Positions 51,004-59,929 are shown, counted from the first letter of the stretch. The stretch is DNA of 64,000 nt from Faecimorpha stercoravium (GCA_018712555.1 DVGT01000074.1:62001-126000), one strand, 5' to 3'. Notes: generated by a model not told the origin, from the letters alone. Translations and numbers: made by a program.

Positions 51004-52539
51004 ATGCAATACCAAAATCCTATTATTCCCGGTTATAACCCGGACCCCAGTATCTGTAGGGTGGGAGAGGACTTCTATATTGTCAATTCTACATTTGAGT
51101 TCTTCCCAGGAGTTCCGATTTATCACAGCCGAAACCTGGCAAATTGGGAGCTGATCGGCCATTGCCTGACAAGACGCTCTCAACTGGAACTGGAAGGCTG
51201 CCGCAATTCCGGCGGTATCTACGCGCCCACTCTGCGTTATCATGAGGGTATGTTCTATATGATCACCACCAACGTAACATGGAAAGGAAATTTTGTGGTC
51301 CATGCCGAAGATATTCGCGGCCCCTGGTCCGAGCCCTGCTGGATTGATCAAGGCGGCATTGATCCTTCTCTGATGTGGGATGATGATGGAACCTGCTACT
51401 ATTGTTCCACGGGGACGATCGATGGCGTTCGCGGCATCGTAGTATTTGCCATCGACCTTATGACCGGCCAGATTCTGTCTGATAAAAAAATCGTCAGCAC
51501 TGGCTGCGGCGGACAGTGTACGGAAGGCCCTCATATTTATAAAATCAATGGCTACTATTATCTGATGACCGCAGAAGGTGGAACCGAATATGGCCATCAT
51601 GAGAACATTCTGCGCGCAGAAAGCATCTGGGGGCCCTATATTCCCTGTCCCCATAACCCCATATTGTCTCATGTAAATCGTAAGGGCTATGAGATCCAGG
51701 CTACGGGACATGCTGATCTGGTGGAAGATCAAAACGGTAACTGGTGGGCTGTTTGTTTAGCGTATCGGAACTTCAGCCATGCCCTTCTGCATAATCTGGG
51801 ACGCGAAACCTTCCTGGCGCCAGTCTTCTGGACGGACGACGGCTGGCCCATCATCGGTCATCATGGTTATATTGATCTCGTCATGGACGGGCCTTTGCCC
51901 TCTTCTCCGAAGCCTGTCTGCTACGATTTATCCTTGGATTTTCATAACGATGTTCTGGATCCTCGTATGTTATATACGCGTAACCCCAATCCAGACCATT
52001 TTCAGATAAATCCGGAAGAAGGGACACTGACTCTGCATGGCACCGAGATTTCCATCTCACAGCCTGGTACTTCTCCTACCATCATCAGTACACAGCAGCC
52101 GGCTTTCTGTACACATGTGGAAGCCGTCTTGGATACTTCGGCCTCAAATGCTCGCCGTGCGGGCATCAGCGCCTATTATAATAACGATTATCACTATGAC
52201 ATATACATATCCTGTGATGCACACGGTCAATATGTTGGCTTCACGAAAAGTGTCCATGATATGACCGTAGAGATCACTCGTCAGAGAGTCGGGACGTCTC
52301 CTGTTACGCTCCGAATCGATTCCGATCGGGAAAAATATACGTTCTCCTATCAGGAAGAGGGGCATGATCCCATCGTATTGGGTTCCGGACATAATGCAGG
52401 GCTGTCCACAGAAGGAACCAAGACCATGACCTTTACCGGCACCATGTTCGCTTTGTTCGCCGAAGAAGGCGATGGTGTTTTCTGCTCCTTCCAGATTCAG
52501 GTTCCTCCTGAAGATCGGGAGGCTCCCCATGCGAAGTAA
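51004..52539 (+). CDS. Glycoside hydrolase family 43 (beta-xylosidase/arabinofuranosidase type)
   Basis: 511 residues: a five-bladed propeller catalytic domain (about 1-305) followed by a beta-sandwich C-terminal domain of the beta-xylosidase type (about 320-505). The GH43 triad is visible as D14 (NPDPS), D120 (GIDPSLMWDD) and E174 (CTEGPH). No signal peptide, so it acts in the cytoplasm on imported xylo- or arabino-oligosaccharides. AAGGAGG lies before the ATG. Its 3' end overlaps the methionine aminopeptidase gene by 11 nt. Exact sugar specificity unresolved. Confidence 0.92.
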   Translation: MQYQNPIIPGYNPDPSICRVGEDFYIVNSTFEFFPGVPIYHSRNLANWELIGHCLTRRSQLELEGCRNSGGIYAPTLRYHEGMFYMITTNVTWKGNFVVHAEDIRGPWSEPCWIDQGGIDPSLMWDDDGTCYYCSTGTIDGVRGIVVFAIDLMTGQILSDKKIVSTGCGGQCTEGPHIYKINGYYYLMTAEGGTEYGHHENILRAESIWGPYIPCPHNPILSHVNRKGYEIQATGHADLVEDQNGNWWAVCLAYRNFSHALLHNLGRETFLAPVFWTDDGWPIIGHHGYIDLVMDGPLPSSPKPVCYDLSLDFHNDVLDPRMLYTRNPNPDHFQINPEEGTLTLHGTEISISQPGTSPTIISTQQPAFCTHVEAVLDTSASNARRAGISAYYNNDYHYDIYISCDAHGQYVGFTKSVHDMTVEITRQRVGTSPVTLRIDSDREKYTFSYQEEGHDPIVLGSGHNAGLSTEGTKTMTFTGTMFALFAEEGDGVFCSFQIQVPPEDREAPHAK

Positions 52540-53377
52540 GCATAAATCATATCCAGAGAGTGAATATCCGGATATGATTCGAGATACCGTACGATATTAT
52601 CAATCTATGGGGCATGCCGTATTGCCTCCGCATCTATTGAAAACCCCGAAACAATTGGAGGGTATGCGTGCCAGCAGTCGAATCAATGTGGCTGTCTTGG
52701 ACTATATAGAAAAAAACATACGTCCGGGAATCAGTACTGCACAGATTGATCGCTGGGTCTATCAAAAGACCACTGATATGGGTGGTATCCCGGCTCCACT
52801 CGGCTATGAAGGATTTCCGAAGAGCGTATGTACCTCCATCAACGACGTCATATGCCATGGTATCCCTTCCAGTAAGGAGATTCTGCAGGAAGGAGATATC
52901 ATCAATGTCGATGTTTCTACGATTTATAAGGGATATTATTCGGATTCCTCCCGGATGTTCTGTATCGGTTCTGTATCGCCTGAAAAAGAAAAATTAGTGC
53001 GTACGGCCAAAGAATGTGTCAAACTTGGATTAGAACAGGTCAAACCCTGGGGCTTCCTGGGCGATATCGGAGAGGTCATTCATAAACATGCTAGGGCGCA
53101 GGGATACAGTGTTGTACGTGAAATCGGCGGACACGGTATTGGTCTTGCTTTTCATGAGGATCCCTGGGTTAGTTATGTTACCCACAAGGGAACAGGGCCA
53201 CTCCTGATTCCCGGAATGGCCTTTACGATTGAACCCATGATCAATATGGGGCGTCCTGGTTTCTATATTGACGATGCGAATGGCTGGACCGTTTATACTG
53301 CGGATCATAAACCATCTGCTCAGTGGGAAATCACTGTACTCGTCACAGAAGATGGATCTGAAGTTTTGGCCTGGTAA
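52529..53377 (+). CDS. map: Methionine aminopeptidase type I with N-terminal extension
   Basis: Removes N-terminal methionine from new proteins. The metal ligands lie in NVDVSTIYKGYYSDSSR (two Asp), GGHGIGLAFHEDP (His), FTIEPM (Glu) and the final QWEITVLVTEDG (Glu). 282 residues from the ATG at 52529, which has GGGAGG 6 nt upstream. About 40 residues precede the catalytic core; long-form Map proteins in Clostridia often have such a leader. Overlap with the GH43 gene implies co-transcription of unrelated functions. A second, ribosomal-cluster map is likely elsewhere. Confidence 0.94.
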   Translation: MRSKHKSYPESEYPDMIRDTVRYYQSMGHAVLPPHLLKTPKQLEGMRASSRINVAVLDYIEKNIRPGISTAQIDRWVYQKTTDMGGIPAPLGYEGFPKSVCTSINDVICHGIPSSKEILQEGDIINVDVSTIYKGYYSDSSRMFCIGSVSPEKEKLVRTAKECVKLGLEQVKPWGFLGDIGEVIHKHARAQGYSVVREIGGHGIGLAFHEDPWVSYVTHKGTGPLLIPGMAFTIEPMINMGRPGFYIDDANGWTVYTADHKPSAQWEITVLVTEDGSEVLAW

Positions 53378-53423
53378 TCGCTCTGCAACCTGCATGCAAG
53401 GCTTAAAATTCTACAAAAAGTTC

Positions 53424-53452
53424 TTGACTCTCTATATATTATGTCATATAAT
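53424..53452 (+). promoter_or_regulatory. SigA promoter for the XRE-type regulator
   Basis: TTGACT (53424-53429), 17 nt, TATAAT (53447-53452). Confidence 0.85.
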
Positions 53453-53505
53453 AGAAGCAGTAGATTTAGGATTATATATTTTGTAGAGGTATGGAAGGAT
53501 TTGTC

Positions 53506-54021
53506 ATGATGAAAACACCAGCACATAACGATATAGATGAAAAGACAACGGAACTGGTAAATGATCTTCGAGAGCAATTTATGAAACTCAAAGGAGAAAG
53601 AGAACTGACAAATAGTGAGATTGTACGTCGTTCCGGCATTGCTCCTTTAAGCTTAACAGGCTTTGAAAAAGGGACATCTACGCCTTCTGTCCCCACCCTG
53701 AATCGTATTGCCTGTGCATTGAATCTGGATTTAAAGATCTCTTTCTCACCCAAGGGCGCTGTTCCAGAAGAAAAACAACTGCCTCCTCCCACAGAAGAGG
53801 CCGCTGTCTGCAATTATTGCATGGGCGATCTGCCGATCATGACTGCTTACCATCGTAATAATCAAGTATGCATGTTTATTGATAATGAGGGCAAAATTGA
53901 TGCTTTCTATGGTGACAAACGGATTCTCCATGGTCATGCGGATTTTTGTCCGAAATGCGGACGTAAATTCGAGCGAAAAATCGATAAAAACCTACAGAAA
54001 TTCCTTAAAAACAAACAATAA
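53506..54021 (+). CDS. XRE-family HTH regulator with C-terminal zinc-ribbon-like domain
   Basis: About 171 residues. A Cro/C1-type helix-turn-helix occupies about residues 20-80 (SEIVRRSGIAPLSLTGFEKGTSTPSVPTLNRIACAL). The C-terminal half carries paired cysteines, CNYC and CPKC, spaced about 45 residues apart, which looks like a small zinc-binding module, then a lysine-rich tail. A GGAAGGA site lies 5 nt before the ATG at 53506; other nearby ATGs (53491, 53509) are possible. Targets unknown. Own promoter and terminator. Confidence 0.8.
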   Translation: MMKTPAHNDIDEKTTELVNDLREQFMKLKGERELTNSEIVRRSGIAPLSLTGFEKGTSTPSVPTLNRIACALNLDLKISFSPKGAVPEEKQLPPPTEEAAVCNYCMGDLPIMTAYHRNNQVCMFIDNEGKIDAFYGDKRILHGHADFCPKCGRKFERKIDKNLQKFLKNKQ

Positions 54022-54071
54022 TTCCTAATTATTTTTTCGCCGCAATTGTTACATCCAATATTCATAAATTA

Positions 54072-54124
54072 AGGGAGTACCATAAAACATCCATGATAGA
54101 TGATTTTATGATACTCCCTCTTTT
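54072..54124. terminator. Bidirectional terminator between the XRE regulator and a lipoprotein
   Basis: AGGGAGTA-CATAAAA-ATC pairs with GAT-TTTTATG-TACTCCCT; followed by CTTTT on the plus strand. It separates two convergent genes. Confidence 0.85.
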
Positions 54125-54132
54125 AGATTTGA

Positions 54133-54732
54133 TCATTCTGTAACATAAGATAATAACAAGGCTTTCGCCTGATCTACATGAGGCGCATTCCCGACGATAT
54201 AAATACCAATCTCATCAGAATTCATGAACTCCGTCAGATCCTCTTCTGTAGAAACATTGAGTCCTACTGCGGCTGTACGCTCACTTATCTCATTACCCTC
54301 TTCATCAACCTGCGCATAATCAATAGTTTTTCCATCCATTTTAGCCAATTCTTCTTCCGTGAAAAGATCGCTCAACGCATAGAATGTGTCATTACGCGCA
54401 TCAGCCGCAGCACTTTCAATGTCAAAGAAAATCACATCTATCTCCTGCGATGCAATCAATCCTGTCAGTTGTACCGTGGCGGCCATATATCCTGTAGGAT
54501 CTTTCTCACTGCTGCCCATCGTAATAGACGTACATTCCACACCTGTAATCGACGCATCTCTCTGTGTCAAAGTCTGCGCATATGTTTCCGCAGCCTCACT
54601 GTCTACTACCGGTGAAACAAATGCTACTTTTAGCGCGCCACTATCGTTTTCCTCCGCAGAGGAACTACATCCGCTCATCAGTGAAACGACCCCCAGAATC
54701 CCGACTAACACGATACACCAAATCTTTTTCAT
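54133..54732 (-). CDS. Lipoprotein of unknown function
   Basis: 199 residues with a lipoprotein signal peptide; lipobox LMSGC places the lipidated cysteine at residue 22. The rest resembles a small periplasmic-binding-like alpha/beta fold (LKVAFVSPVVDS, IDVIFFDIES) but no family is recognised. Highly acidic. Single gene with its own consensus -35 promoter. Confidence 0.75.
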   Translation of the reverse strand: MKKIWCIVLVGILGVVSLMSGCSSSAEENDSGALKVAFVSPVVDSEAAETYAQTLTQRDASITGVECTSITMGSSEKDPTGYMAATVQLTGLIASQEIDVIFFDIESAAADARNDTFYALSDLFTEEELAKMDGKTIDYAQVDEEGNEISERTAAVGLNVSTEEDLTEFMNSDEIGIYIVGNAPHVDQAKALLLSYVTE

Positions 54733-54791
54733 TATAAATCATCCTTCCTTACCTATATATGCTCTCCTTAGTTCATTTAAGAACAATTTGT

Positions 54792-54820
54792 ATTTTAGTA
54801 CACTCAGGAACTTTTGTCAA
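54792..54820 (-). promoter_or_regulatory. SigA promoter for the lipoprotein gene
   Basis: Minus-strand TTGACA (54815-54820), 17 nt, TAAAAT (54792-54797). Confidence 0.82.
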
Positions 54821-54875
54821 GGAAGGTACCTTAAGATTCATAAATTCTTTTACATATATTTACAGTGCGTACATG

Positions 54876-55682
54876 TTACACCGGTTTTCCACATTCCGTA
54901 CAAAATCTGGCTCCCGGTTTTACCGGAGCGCCGCAATACGCGCAGAATTTGCTTCCTCCACTGGCAGCTGTTCTATCCGAATGCAGAATAGAATCCGATG
55001 CTGCCTGATGAATCCTATCTTGAATGTCTTTTGGATAGCTGAAACTGGATACCTTAAAATTAGATACCGTCAGTCCAATCTTAATCAGTTCCATATCCAA
55101 GTCCGTACAAATTCCTGCTCCAATGGCATCCGCATGACTCTGCAGATGAAACAAGTCCTTTCCCTCTTGAGCAATCCATCGCATAAGAAGCTGATCCAGA
55201 ATGGAGTCTACTCGAAGTTTCACATCTTCTACTGTGTAGATTTCTCGAACACCGGCCAGATTATCAATCATAGCCACCAGATCGTCTACTTTCATGATGT
55301 AGGTTCCAAAACATCGAATCGGTACACCACCCGGCATAGCATCAAAGGGTACCATCACTGGATTTTTCGTCCCCCATGTCATCGTAAACTCTTTGGTATT
55401 GACAAAAAGAACCTCTGCTCGGAGCGCATTCCGAAATCCAAACTTGAACCCTTTCAGCGAACTGAGAAAAGGAACAATCTGAGAGTCGATTTCATAATCT
55501 CCCTCATCTGTAAAAACACCTTCTAGGCGCCCATTGTATAAGAAAACAGCACTCTGTCCGGGTTTGATGATCAATCGGCTGTTTTTCCGAATTTCTGTAT
55601 TTTTCCATTTCCAAAAAATCACATCGTCGCGATACTCTTCCCATTCGATGACAGAGGCAAACTGATTTCCAAATAATCCCAT
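54876..55682 (-). CDS. SPFH-domain (YdjI-like) protein with zinc-ribbon tail
   Basis: 268 residues. An SPFH/band-7-like domain (about 30-215) is followed by a C-terminal zinc ribbon (CAYCGAPVKPGARFCTECGKP). YdjI of Bacillus has this design and is encoded with a PspA homologue; it links PspA to membrane anchors under envelope stress. Here the PspA gene lies directly upstream on the same strand. A perfect hairpin plus T6 sits just before the AGGAGG site, so expression may be lower than that of pspA. Confidence 0.85.
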   Translation of the reverse strand: MGLFGNQFASVIEWEEYRDDVIFWKWKNTEIRKNSRLIIKPGQSAVFLYNGRLEGVFTDEGDYEIDSQIVPFLSSLKGFKFGFRNALRAEVLFVNTKEFTMTWGTKNPVMVPFDAMPGGVPIRCFGTYIMKVDDLVAMIDNLAGVREIYTVEDVKLRVDSILDQLLMRWIAQEGKDLFHLQSHADAIGAGICTDLDMELIKIGLTVSNFKVSSFSYPKDIQDRIHQAASDSILHSDRTAASGGSKFCAYCGAPVKPGARFCTECGKPV

Positions 55683-55694
55683 ACATATCCTCCT

Positions 55695-55726
55695 AAAAAA
55701 GGAGTTCGGATGTCCATCCGAACTCC
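55695..55726 (-). terminator. Terminator-like hairpin between pspA and the SPFH gene
   Basis: A perfect 12-bp stem GGAGTTCGGATG/CATCCGAACTCC (55701-55726) with a tiny loop is followed on the minus strand by TTTTTT (55695-55700) and then the AGGAGG ribosome-binding site of the next gene. Confidence 0.8.
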
Positions 55727-55739
55727 ACTAATCTTTTGT

Positions 55740-56423
55740 TTACTGCTTTCCCAAACGCGCCTTTAATGCAGCCAGTTCAGCATCTACGCTGGGCGCCACG
55801 GTGGAATCATACTTATCCATCAGATCTGCCATAGGATCTGTCGCCGAAGCAGACTGAAGTTCTGCCATAGCATTGGCCTTATCCAACATGGCGTTGGCCT
55901 TCTGCTCCATCGCATCGAATTTGCTCATGGTGCCCTTGGCCGTCGTCACACTTTCTCCCAGTTTATTAATCTTCTCCTGCGTCTTTGCCACGGCAATCTT
56001 CGCCTTGATCTGCGTCTTCTTAGACTCCATCTCCGCAATCTGCTGGTTCAAATGATCATACATCTGACGCATCTTCGCAGAATTGGCTGCCGCTAAATCA
56101 TAGGCCTGCTGCAGCGCCGTCAGCTCCTGCGCCTTATTCGCTTTCTTCTGCAAGAAAATTGCCGCATCCCCATCATTTCCGGCCATGACTGCTTTCTCCG
56201 CATAGGATTGCAGTTTATTGACTTCCGCCTGGCACTCTGCCAGTTCTCTCTTAGCCCGCGCCTCTTCTGCCATCACGCCGGCAGTCTCCGCTTTAACCTC
56301 GCCCAAATCGGACTGCAGGTTACGCAGGATCTGATCGATCATCTTCTCTGGATCTTCCATCTTATCCAAAAGCGCATTGATGTTGGAACTCATGATGTCT
56401 TTAAATCTTGCTAAAATACCCAT
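55740..56423 (-). CDS. pspA: PspA/IM30-family envelope stress protein
   Basis: 227 residues, nearly all alpha-helical and coiled coil, as in ESCRT-III-like PspA/Vipp1 proteins that coat and repair damaged membranes. The amphipathic N-terminal helix (MGILARFKDIMSSNINALLDKMEDPEKMIDQ region) is typical. AGAGGAGG precedes the ATG. Upstream lies a TTGTTT-17-TATAAT promoter (56500-56528). Confidence 0.93.
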   Translation of the reverse strand: MGILARFKDIMSSNINALLDKMEDPEKMIDQILRNLQSDLGEVKAETAGVMAEEARAKRELAECQAEVNKLQSYAEKAVMAGNDGDAAIFLQKKANKAQELTALQQAYDLAAANSAKMRQMYDHLNQQIAEMESKKTQIKAKIAVAKTQEKINKLGESVTTAKGTMSKFDAMEQKANAMLDKANAMAELQSASATDPMADLMDKYDSTVAPSVDAELAALKARLGKQ

Positions 56424-56499
56424 CGGAACACATCCTCCTCTTTCTCATTCCAGACGCTCGCTGCCTGGACTACAGCATGGCAACCGTCTTGCTGGGCTT

Positions 56500-56528
56500 A
56501 TTATATCATAAAGAACACAAAAAAACAA
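56500..56528 (-). promoter_or_regulatory. Promoter for pspA
   Basis: Minus-strand TATAAT (56500-56505) with TTGTTT 17 nt upstream (56523-56528). Confidence 0.65.
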
Positions 56529-56566
56529 TGTACAAACCGATTTTTTGCCTATTAAATGCAAGCATG

Positions 56567-56746
56567 AATTTCCGCATTCGGAATATGCACCAACTTTCTC
56601 GATATATCTATCTTATTTCTCGTGAAAATGTCCTTTTTTGCAAGTTTGGCAAATACTTCTTGCATTTTGAGCCGAAAAGGATTAGAATAGGGATGGATTT
56701 TGAATAAATAGACCTATAGATTATGCAAGAAATGCGGAGGGAATGC
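56567..56746 (+). promoter_or_regulatory. Aminotransferase control region with repeated TGCAAG
   Basis: TTGCAT (56660-56665), 17 nt, TAGAAT (56683-56688) form the likely promoter. The hexamer TGCAAG occurs five times in both orientations over about 180 nt (near 56567, 56638, 56659, 56723 and 56743), two of them as an inverted pair around the -35. This suggests a regulator site. Nothing else was found in the 327-nt gap. Confidence 0.5.
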
Positions 56747-56750
56747 AAGA

Positions 56751-58031
56751 ATGACCAGTTACACTTCTATGAACGCCGCTGAGCTTCGCGAAGAACTCAG
56801 CTCTTTGATGCAGCTATACGCCGACTACCAGGAAATGAAACTTTCCTTAAATATGTCCCGGGGCCGTCCTGCCAAAGAACAGATGGAGCTTGCTCAGGGT
56901 ATGCTCAGCTGTCTGACTCCCGAAGATATGACCTTGGAAAATGGTACGGATGTCCGTAATTATGGCGTCTTGGAAGGAATTCCAGAGGCACGTAAGCTCA
57001 TGGGCGATCTGATGGGATTGCGTCCGGAAGAGGTCATCGTCTGCGGAAGCTCCAGCCTGAACATCATGTATGATCTGGTATCTCATGCTTATACACACGG
57101 CGTCTGCGGCGGCAGCAAACCCTGGTCCCAAGCGGAGCATCCGAAGTTCCTCTGTCCCGTACCGGGCTATGACCGTCACTTTGCCATTACCGAATATTTT
57201 GGAATCGATATGATTCAGATTCCTATGACGAAAGATGGTCCCGATATGGATCTAATCGAAAGCTATGTATCTACGGATCCCTCCGTAAAGGGAATCTGGT
57301 GTGTACCCAAATACTCCAATCCCCAGGGAATTACCTATTCCGATGAAGTGGTGAGGCGTATGGCGAGATTGAAGCCTGCCGCAGATGATTTTCGGATCTT
57401 CTGGGATAATGCCTATGCTGTGCATGATCTATATGAGGGCGACCAGGATACCCTACTGAACATCATGGATGAATGCAAGAAGGCAGGTACAGAGAACCAG
57501 GTATATGAGTTCTTTTCTACCTCCAAGATCTCTTTCGCCGGCGGTGGAATGGCTGCGCTAGGAGCATCCGAAGCGAACATCCAGTATCTGTCCCGGCAGT
57601 TCAGCATTCAGACCATCGGCTGGAATAAACTCAACATGTTATTTCACGTAAAATTCTTCCATGACCGTCAGGGCGTTCTGGATCACATGAAAAAGCATGC
57701 AGCTATTCTTCGTCCCAAATTCGCGGCGGTTTTGGATATTCTGAAGCAGGAAGTCGCGGATATCGCAACTTGGAACGAGCCTAAGGGTGGATATTTCATT
57801 TCCTTTGATACCATGGAAGGATGTGCAAAACGTGTTGTACAGCTCTGTAAAGAGGCCGGTGTCGTTCTGACCGGCGCCGGAGCCACGTATCCTTATGGTA
57901 AGGATCCTCACGATTCCAATATTCGTATCGCGCCCACCTCCGTTTCTGTCGAAGAATTGCGTTTGGCTACCACGTTGCTTTGTCTGTGTGTAAAGATCGC
58001 TACCATCGAGAAACTCCTGGAAAATAAATAA
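56751..58031 (+). CDS. Aspartate aminotransferase-like PLP enzyme (subclass Ic)
   Basis: 426 residues of fold-type I aminotransferase. YGVLEGIPEARKLMGDLMG, GSSSLNIMYD, PKYSNPQGITYS and the PLP-lysine segment STSKISFAGGG are visible. The layout fits the AspT-type 'MocR-like' aspartate/alanine aminotransferase clade found in actinobacteria and Clostridia rather than classical AspC. GGAGGG precedes the ATG. Own promoter and terminator. Aspartate/2-oxoglutarate is the likely pair. Confidence 0.88.
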   Translation: MTSYTSMNAAELREELSSLMQLYADYQEMKLSLNMSRGRPAKEQMELAQGMLSCLTPEDMTLENGTDVRNYGVLEGIPEARKLMGDLMGLRPEEVIVCGSSSLNIMYDLVSHAYTHGVCGGSKPWSQAEHPKFLCPVPGYDRHFAITEYFGIDMIQIPMTKDGPDMDLIESYVSTDPSVKGIWCVPKYSNPQGITYSDEVVRRMARLKPAADDFRIFWDNAYAVHDLYEGDQDTLLNIMDECKKAGTENQVYEFFSTSKISFAGGGMAALGASEANIQYLSRQFSIQTIGWNKLNMLFHVKFFHDRQGVLDHMKKHAAILRPKFAAVLDILKQEVADIATWNEPKGGYFISFDTMEGCAKRVVQLCKEAGVVLTGAGATYPYGKDPHDSNIRIAPTSVSVEELRLATTLLCLCVKIATIEKLLENK

Positions 58032-58040
58032 TAGAAGATA

Positions 58041-58092
58041 AAAAGAGGGTGTCCCTCGGCGTCATGTGCTGACCGAAAGGATACCCTCTTTT
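58041..58092 (+). terminator. Terminator after the aminotransferase
   Basis: AAAAGAGGGTGTCC pairs with GGATACCCTCTTTT, with T-rich flanks on both strands. Confidence 0.88.
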
Positions 58093-58111
58093 ATTTTATC
58101 ACAATGCGATG

Positions 58112-58327
58112 TAGAACGCTGTCAGGCCACGCCCCTATCCCATCACGATTCTTTCGGAGATGGACGCCCTTTGGCGGACATCTCACAGCGTGGCTCTTAG
58201 AGTGCGGTATAGAATGCTGTCAGGCCACGCCCCTATCCATCACGATTCTTTCGGAGATGGACGCCCTTTGGCGGACATCTCATAGCGTGGCTCTTGGATT
58301 GCGGTGTAGAACGCTTTCAGGCCACGC
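58112..58327 (+). repeat. Structured repeat, array 2 (two hairpin units between three direct repeats)
   Basis: A 21-bp direct repeat ending in TCAGGCCACGC lies at 58112-58132, 58210-58230 and 58307-58327 with at most two differences (periods 98 and 97). The inner hairpins are 58157-58184 and 58254-58281 (GAGATG-GA-CGCC-CTTT-GGCG-GA-CATCTC). Outer stems pair GCCACGC with GCGTGGC (58126-58132/58188-58194 and 58224-58230/58285-58291). The third direct repeat supplies the stop codon and last codons of the dehydrogenase gene on the minus strand. Confidence 0.75.
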
Positions 58328-59906
58328 TCTGCAACAGTCTTCGAACAGCTCCCGCCCCTTCCAGCATCCGCACAAAATATCCCTCAATCCGTTCTCCGAG
58401 ACAGGTATCCACCAGATTGATTCCAAAAAGATGTTCGTTTTGTAAGATCGGCTTTAATTGTCCCTGGTAACTTTCCGGTGCTCCCGCACTCACACCTCGA
58501 AGCGCTTCTGTAAGTGATGCCAGCATGGGATCCGGACTCACCTCCATCGGTTCCAATTGATCATCCTTGCCCAGCAGATACCGAAACCATCCGGCAATCG
58601 CCAGCGGTATATAATGCAGTTCCGATAGATCGGGAGCATATGCCTTCAGCGTTTCTCCATACCGTACCGGTATCTTCTGCGAAGTATCTGTCGCAATACG
58701 CTGCGGTGTATCCGGCATATAGGGATTCGGCAGGCGTTCTGTCAATACTTCTTCCAAAAAACACTTCGGATCCAGAATTCCCGGATGCTTCAGCACCTTG
58801 AGTCCCTCTTTTTCTCCGATTCCTCTGACCAACCTGACCAACTCCGGATCCTGCATCTCTTCTGCAATCGTAGCGTACCCCAATAAACAGCCATATAGCG
58901 CTAATGCGGTATGCAACGGGTTCAGACACGTGGTCACCTTCATACGCTCCGTATCATTGACCGTATCTCGATCCGTAAAGTACACTCCCACCTTCTCCAG
59001 TGCCGGTCTGCCATTGGGAAAGGCGTCTTCTATGACCAAATACTCAGGAGCCTCCGCGTTCACAAAGGCCGCTGCATACGTATGCTTCTGCGTAGTCAAT
59101 GGTTCCATACCCTCTAGTCCTAATGCTTCCAGTTCCCGTTCTACCGCCTGCGCCGGACGAGGCGTGATTTTATCAATCATGGTCCAGGGGAAAGCAACCT
59201 GCGTATCATCCTGCAAATATGTGAGAAAATCCTGGCTCACCTTTCCTCTTTCATACCATTCTCTGGCTATGGTCCATACCGCTTGAGACAGCTTCTCCCC
59301 GTTATGTGAGCAATTATCCATGCTCACAACAGCTAACGGCGCCGCGCCATTCTGATACCGATGCAGCAGTAGCGCGGTCAGAAGCCCCATCATCGTATGC
59401 GCGCCTGAAGGCCCCGCTTCCAGGTCGGCTCGGATTCCCGGCAGATAATTTCCCTCTAAATCCTGCAGGGCATATCCCTTCTCCGTAATCGTCATACTGA
59501 CCATCTGCAGACCGGGATCCCTGAATATTCGTCTCAGTGTATCCAGATCTGTACTGAGCTTTAAAGCCTCTGCCACGGATGCGATCACTTCTTTATCGAA
59601 GGAACCGTCACCTTTCAACGTCACCAGAATCGATAAACATTCAAGCGGTCGATACAAACGATCGATCAGCTCCTCGTCAAAGGCTTCTGCCACCACAATT
59701 CCTACTTCGGCCTCTCCTTGCTCTAAAAGCCTTTGCTGAAGTCTCGCCATGAAGGCGCGAAAAATATTGCCGGCTCCGAAATGAAGCCATGTCGGATGTT
59801 CCGCCGTCCGGCTTCTGACCTCCTCCACTGAATACGCGGGAATATGGATTCCTGCCTGCCGATACACTTCCTGCTGTTTCTGTAACGATTCATACGATAA
59901 ACGCAT
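58317..59906 (-). CDS. Mannitol dehydrogenase/fructuronate reductase-family enzyme
   Basis: 529 residues, long-chain polyol/uronate dehydrogenase family (MtlD, UxuB, UxaB). THLHFGAGN-like N-terminus (LHFGAGNIFRAF, NAD binding), SMDNCSHNGEKL, and the catalytic lysine region in FPWTMIDKITPRP are visible. It would reduce fructuronate or oxidise a polyol with NAD(H). With uxaC at the other end of the window a fructuronate reductase role is attractive but not proven. Its last three codons lie in a dispersed repeat. Last gene of the queH operon. Confidence 0.85.
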   Translation of the reverse strand: MRLSYESLQKQQEVYRQAGIHIPAYSVEEVRSRTAEHPTWLHFGAGNIFRAFMARLQQRLLEQGEAEVGIVVAEAFDEELIDRLYRPLECLSILVTLKGDGSFDKEVIASVAEALKLSTDLDTLRRIFRDPGLQMVSMTITEKGYALQDLEGNYLPGIRADLEAGPSGAHTMMGLLTALLLHRYQNGAAPLAVVSMDNCSHNGEKLSQAVWTIAREWYERGKVSQDFLTYLQDDTQVAFPWTMIDKITPRPAQAVERELEALGLEGMEPLTTQKHTYAAAFVNAEAPEYLVIEDAFPNGRPALEKVGVYFTDRDTVNDTERMKVTTCLNPLHTALALYGCLLGYATIAEEMQDPELVRLVRGIGEKEGLKVLKHPGILDPKCFLEEVLTERLPNPYMPDTPQRIATDTSQKIPVRYGETLKAYAPDLSELHYIPLAIAGWFRYLLGKDDQLEPMEVSPDPMLASLTEALRGVSAGAPESYQGQLKPILQNEHLFGINLVDTCLGERIEGYFVRMLEGAGAVRRLLQSVA

Positions 59907-59929
59907 ACGAACACCCCCTGTTATCGAAT

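Noticed and set aside
56408..56707. 99-codon plus-strand frame between pspA and the aminotransferase
   Set aside because: It covers the divergent promoter region and the repeated TGCAAG sites and lacks a ribosome-binding site.
58112..58327. CRISPR array
   Set aside because: The 'spacers' between direct repeats are almost identical to each other and fold into the same hairpin; no cas genes.
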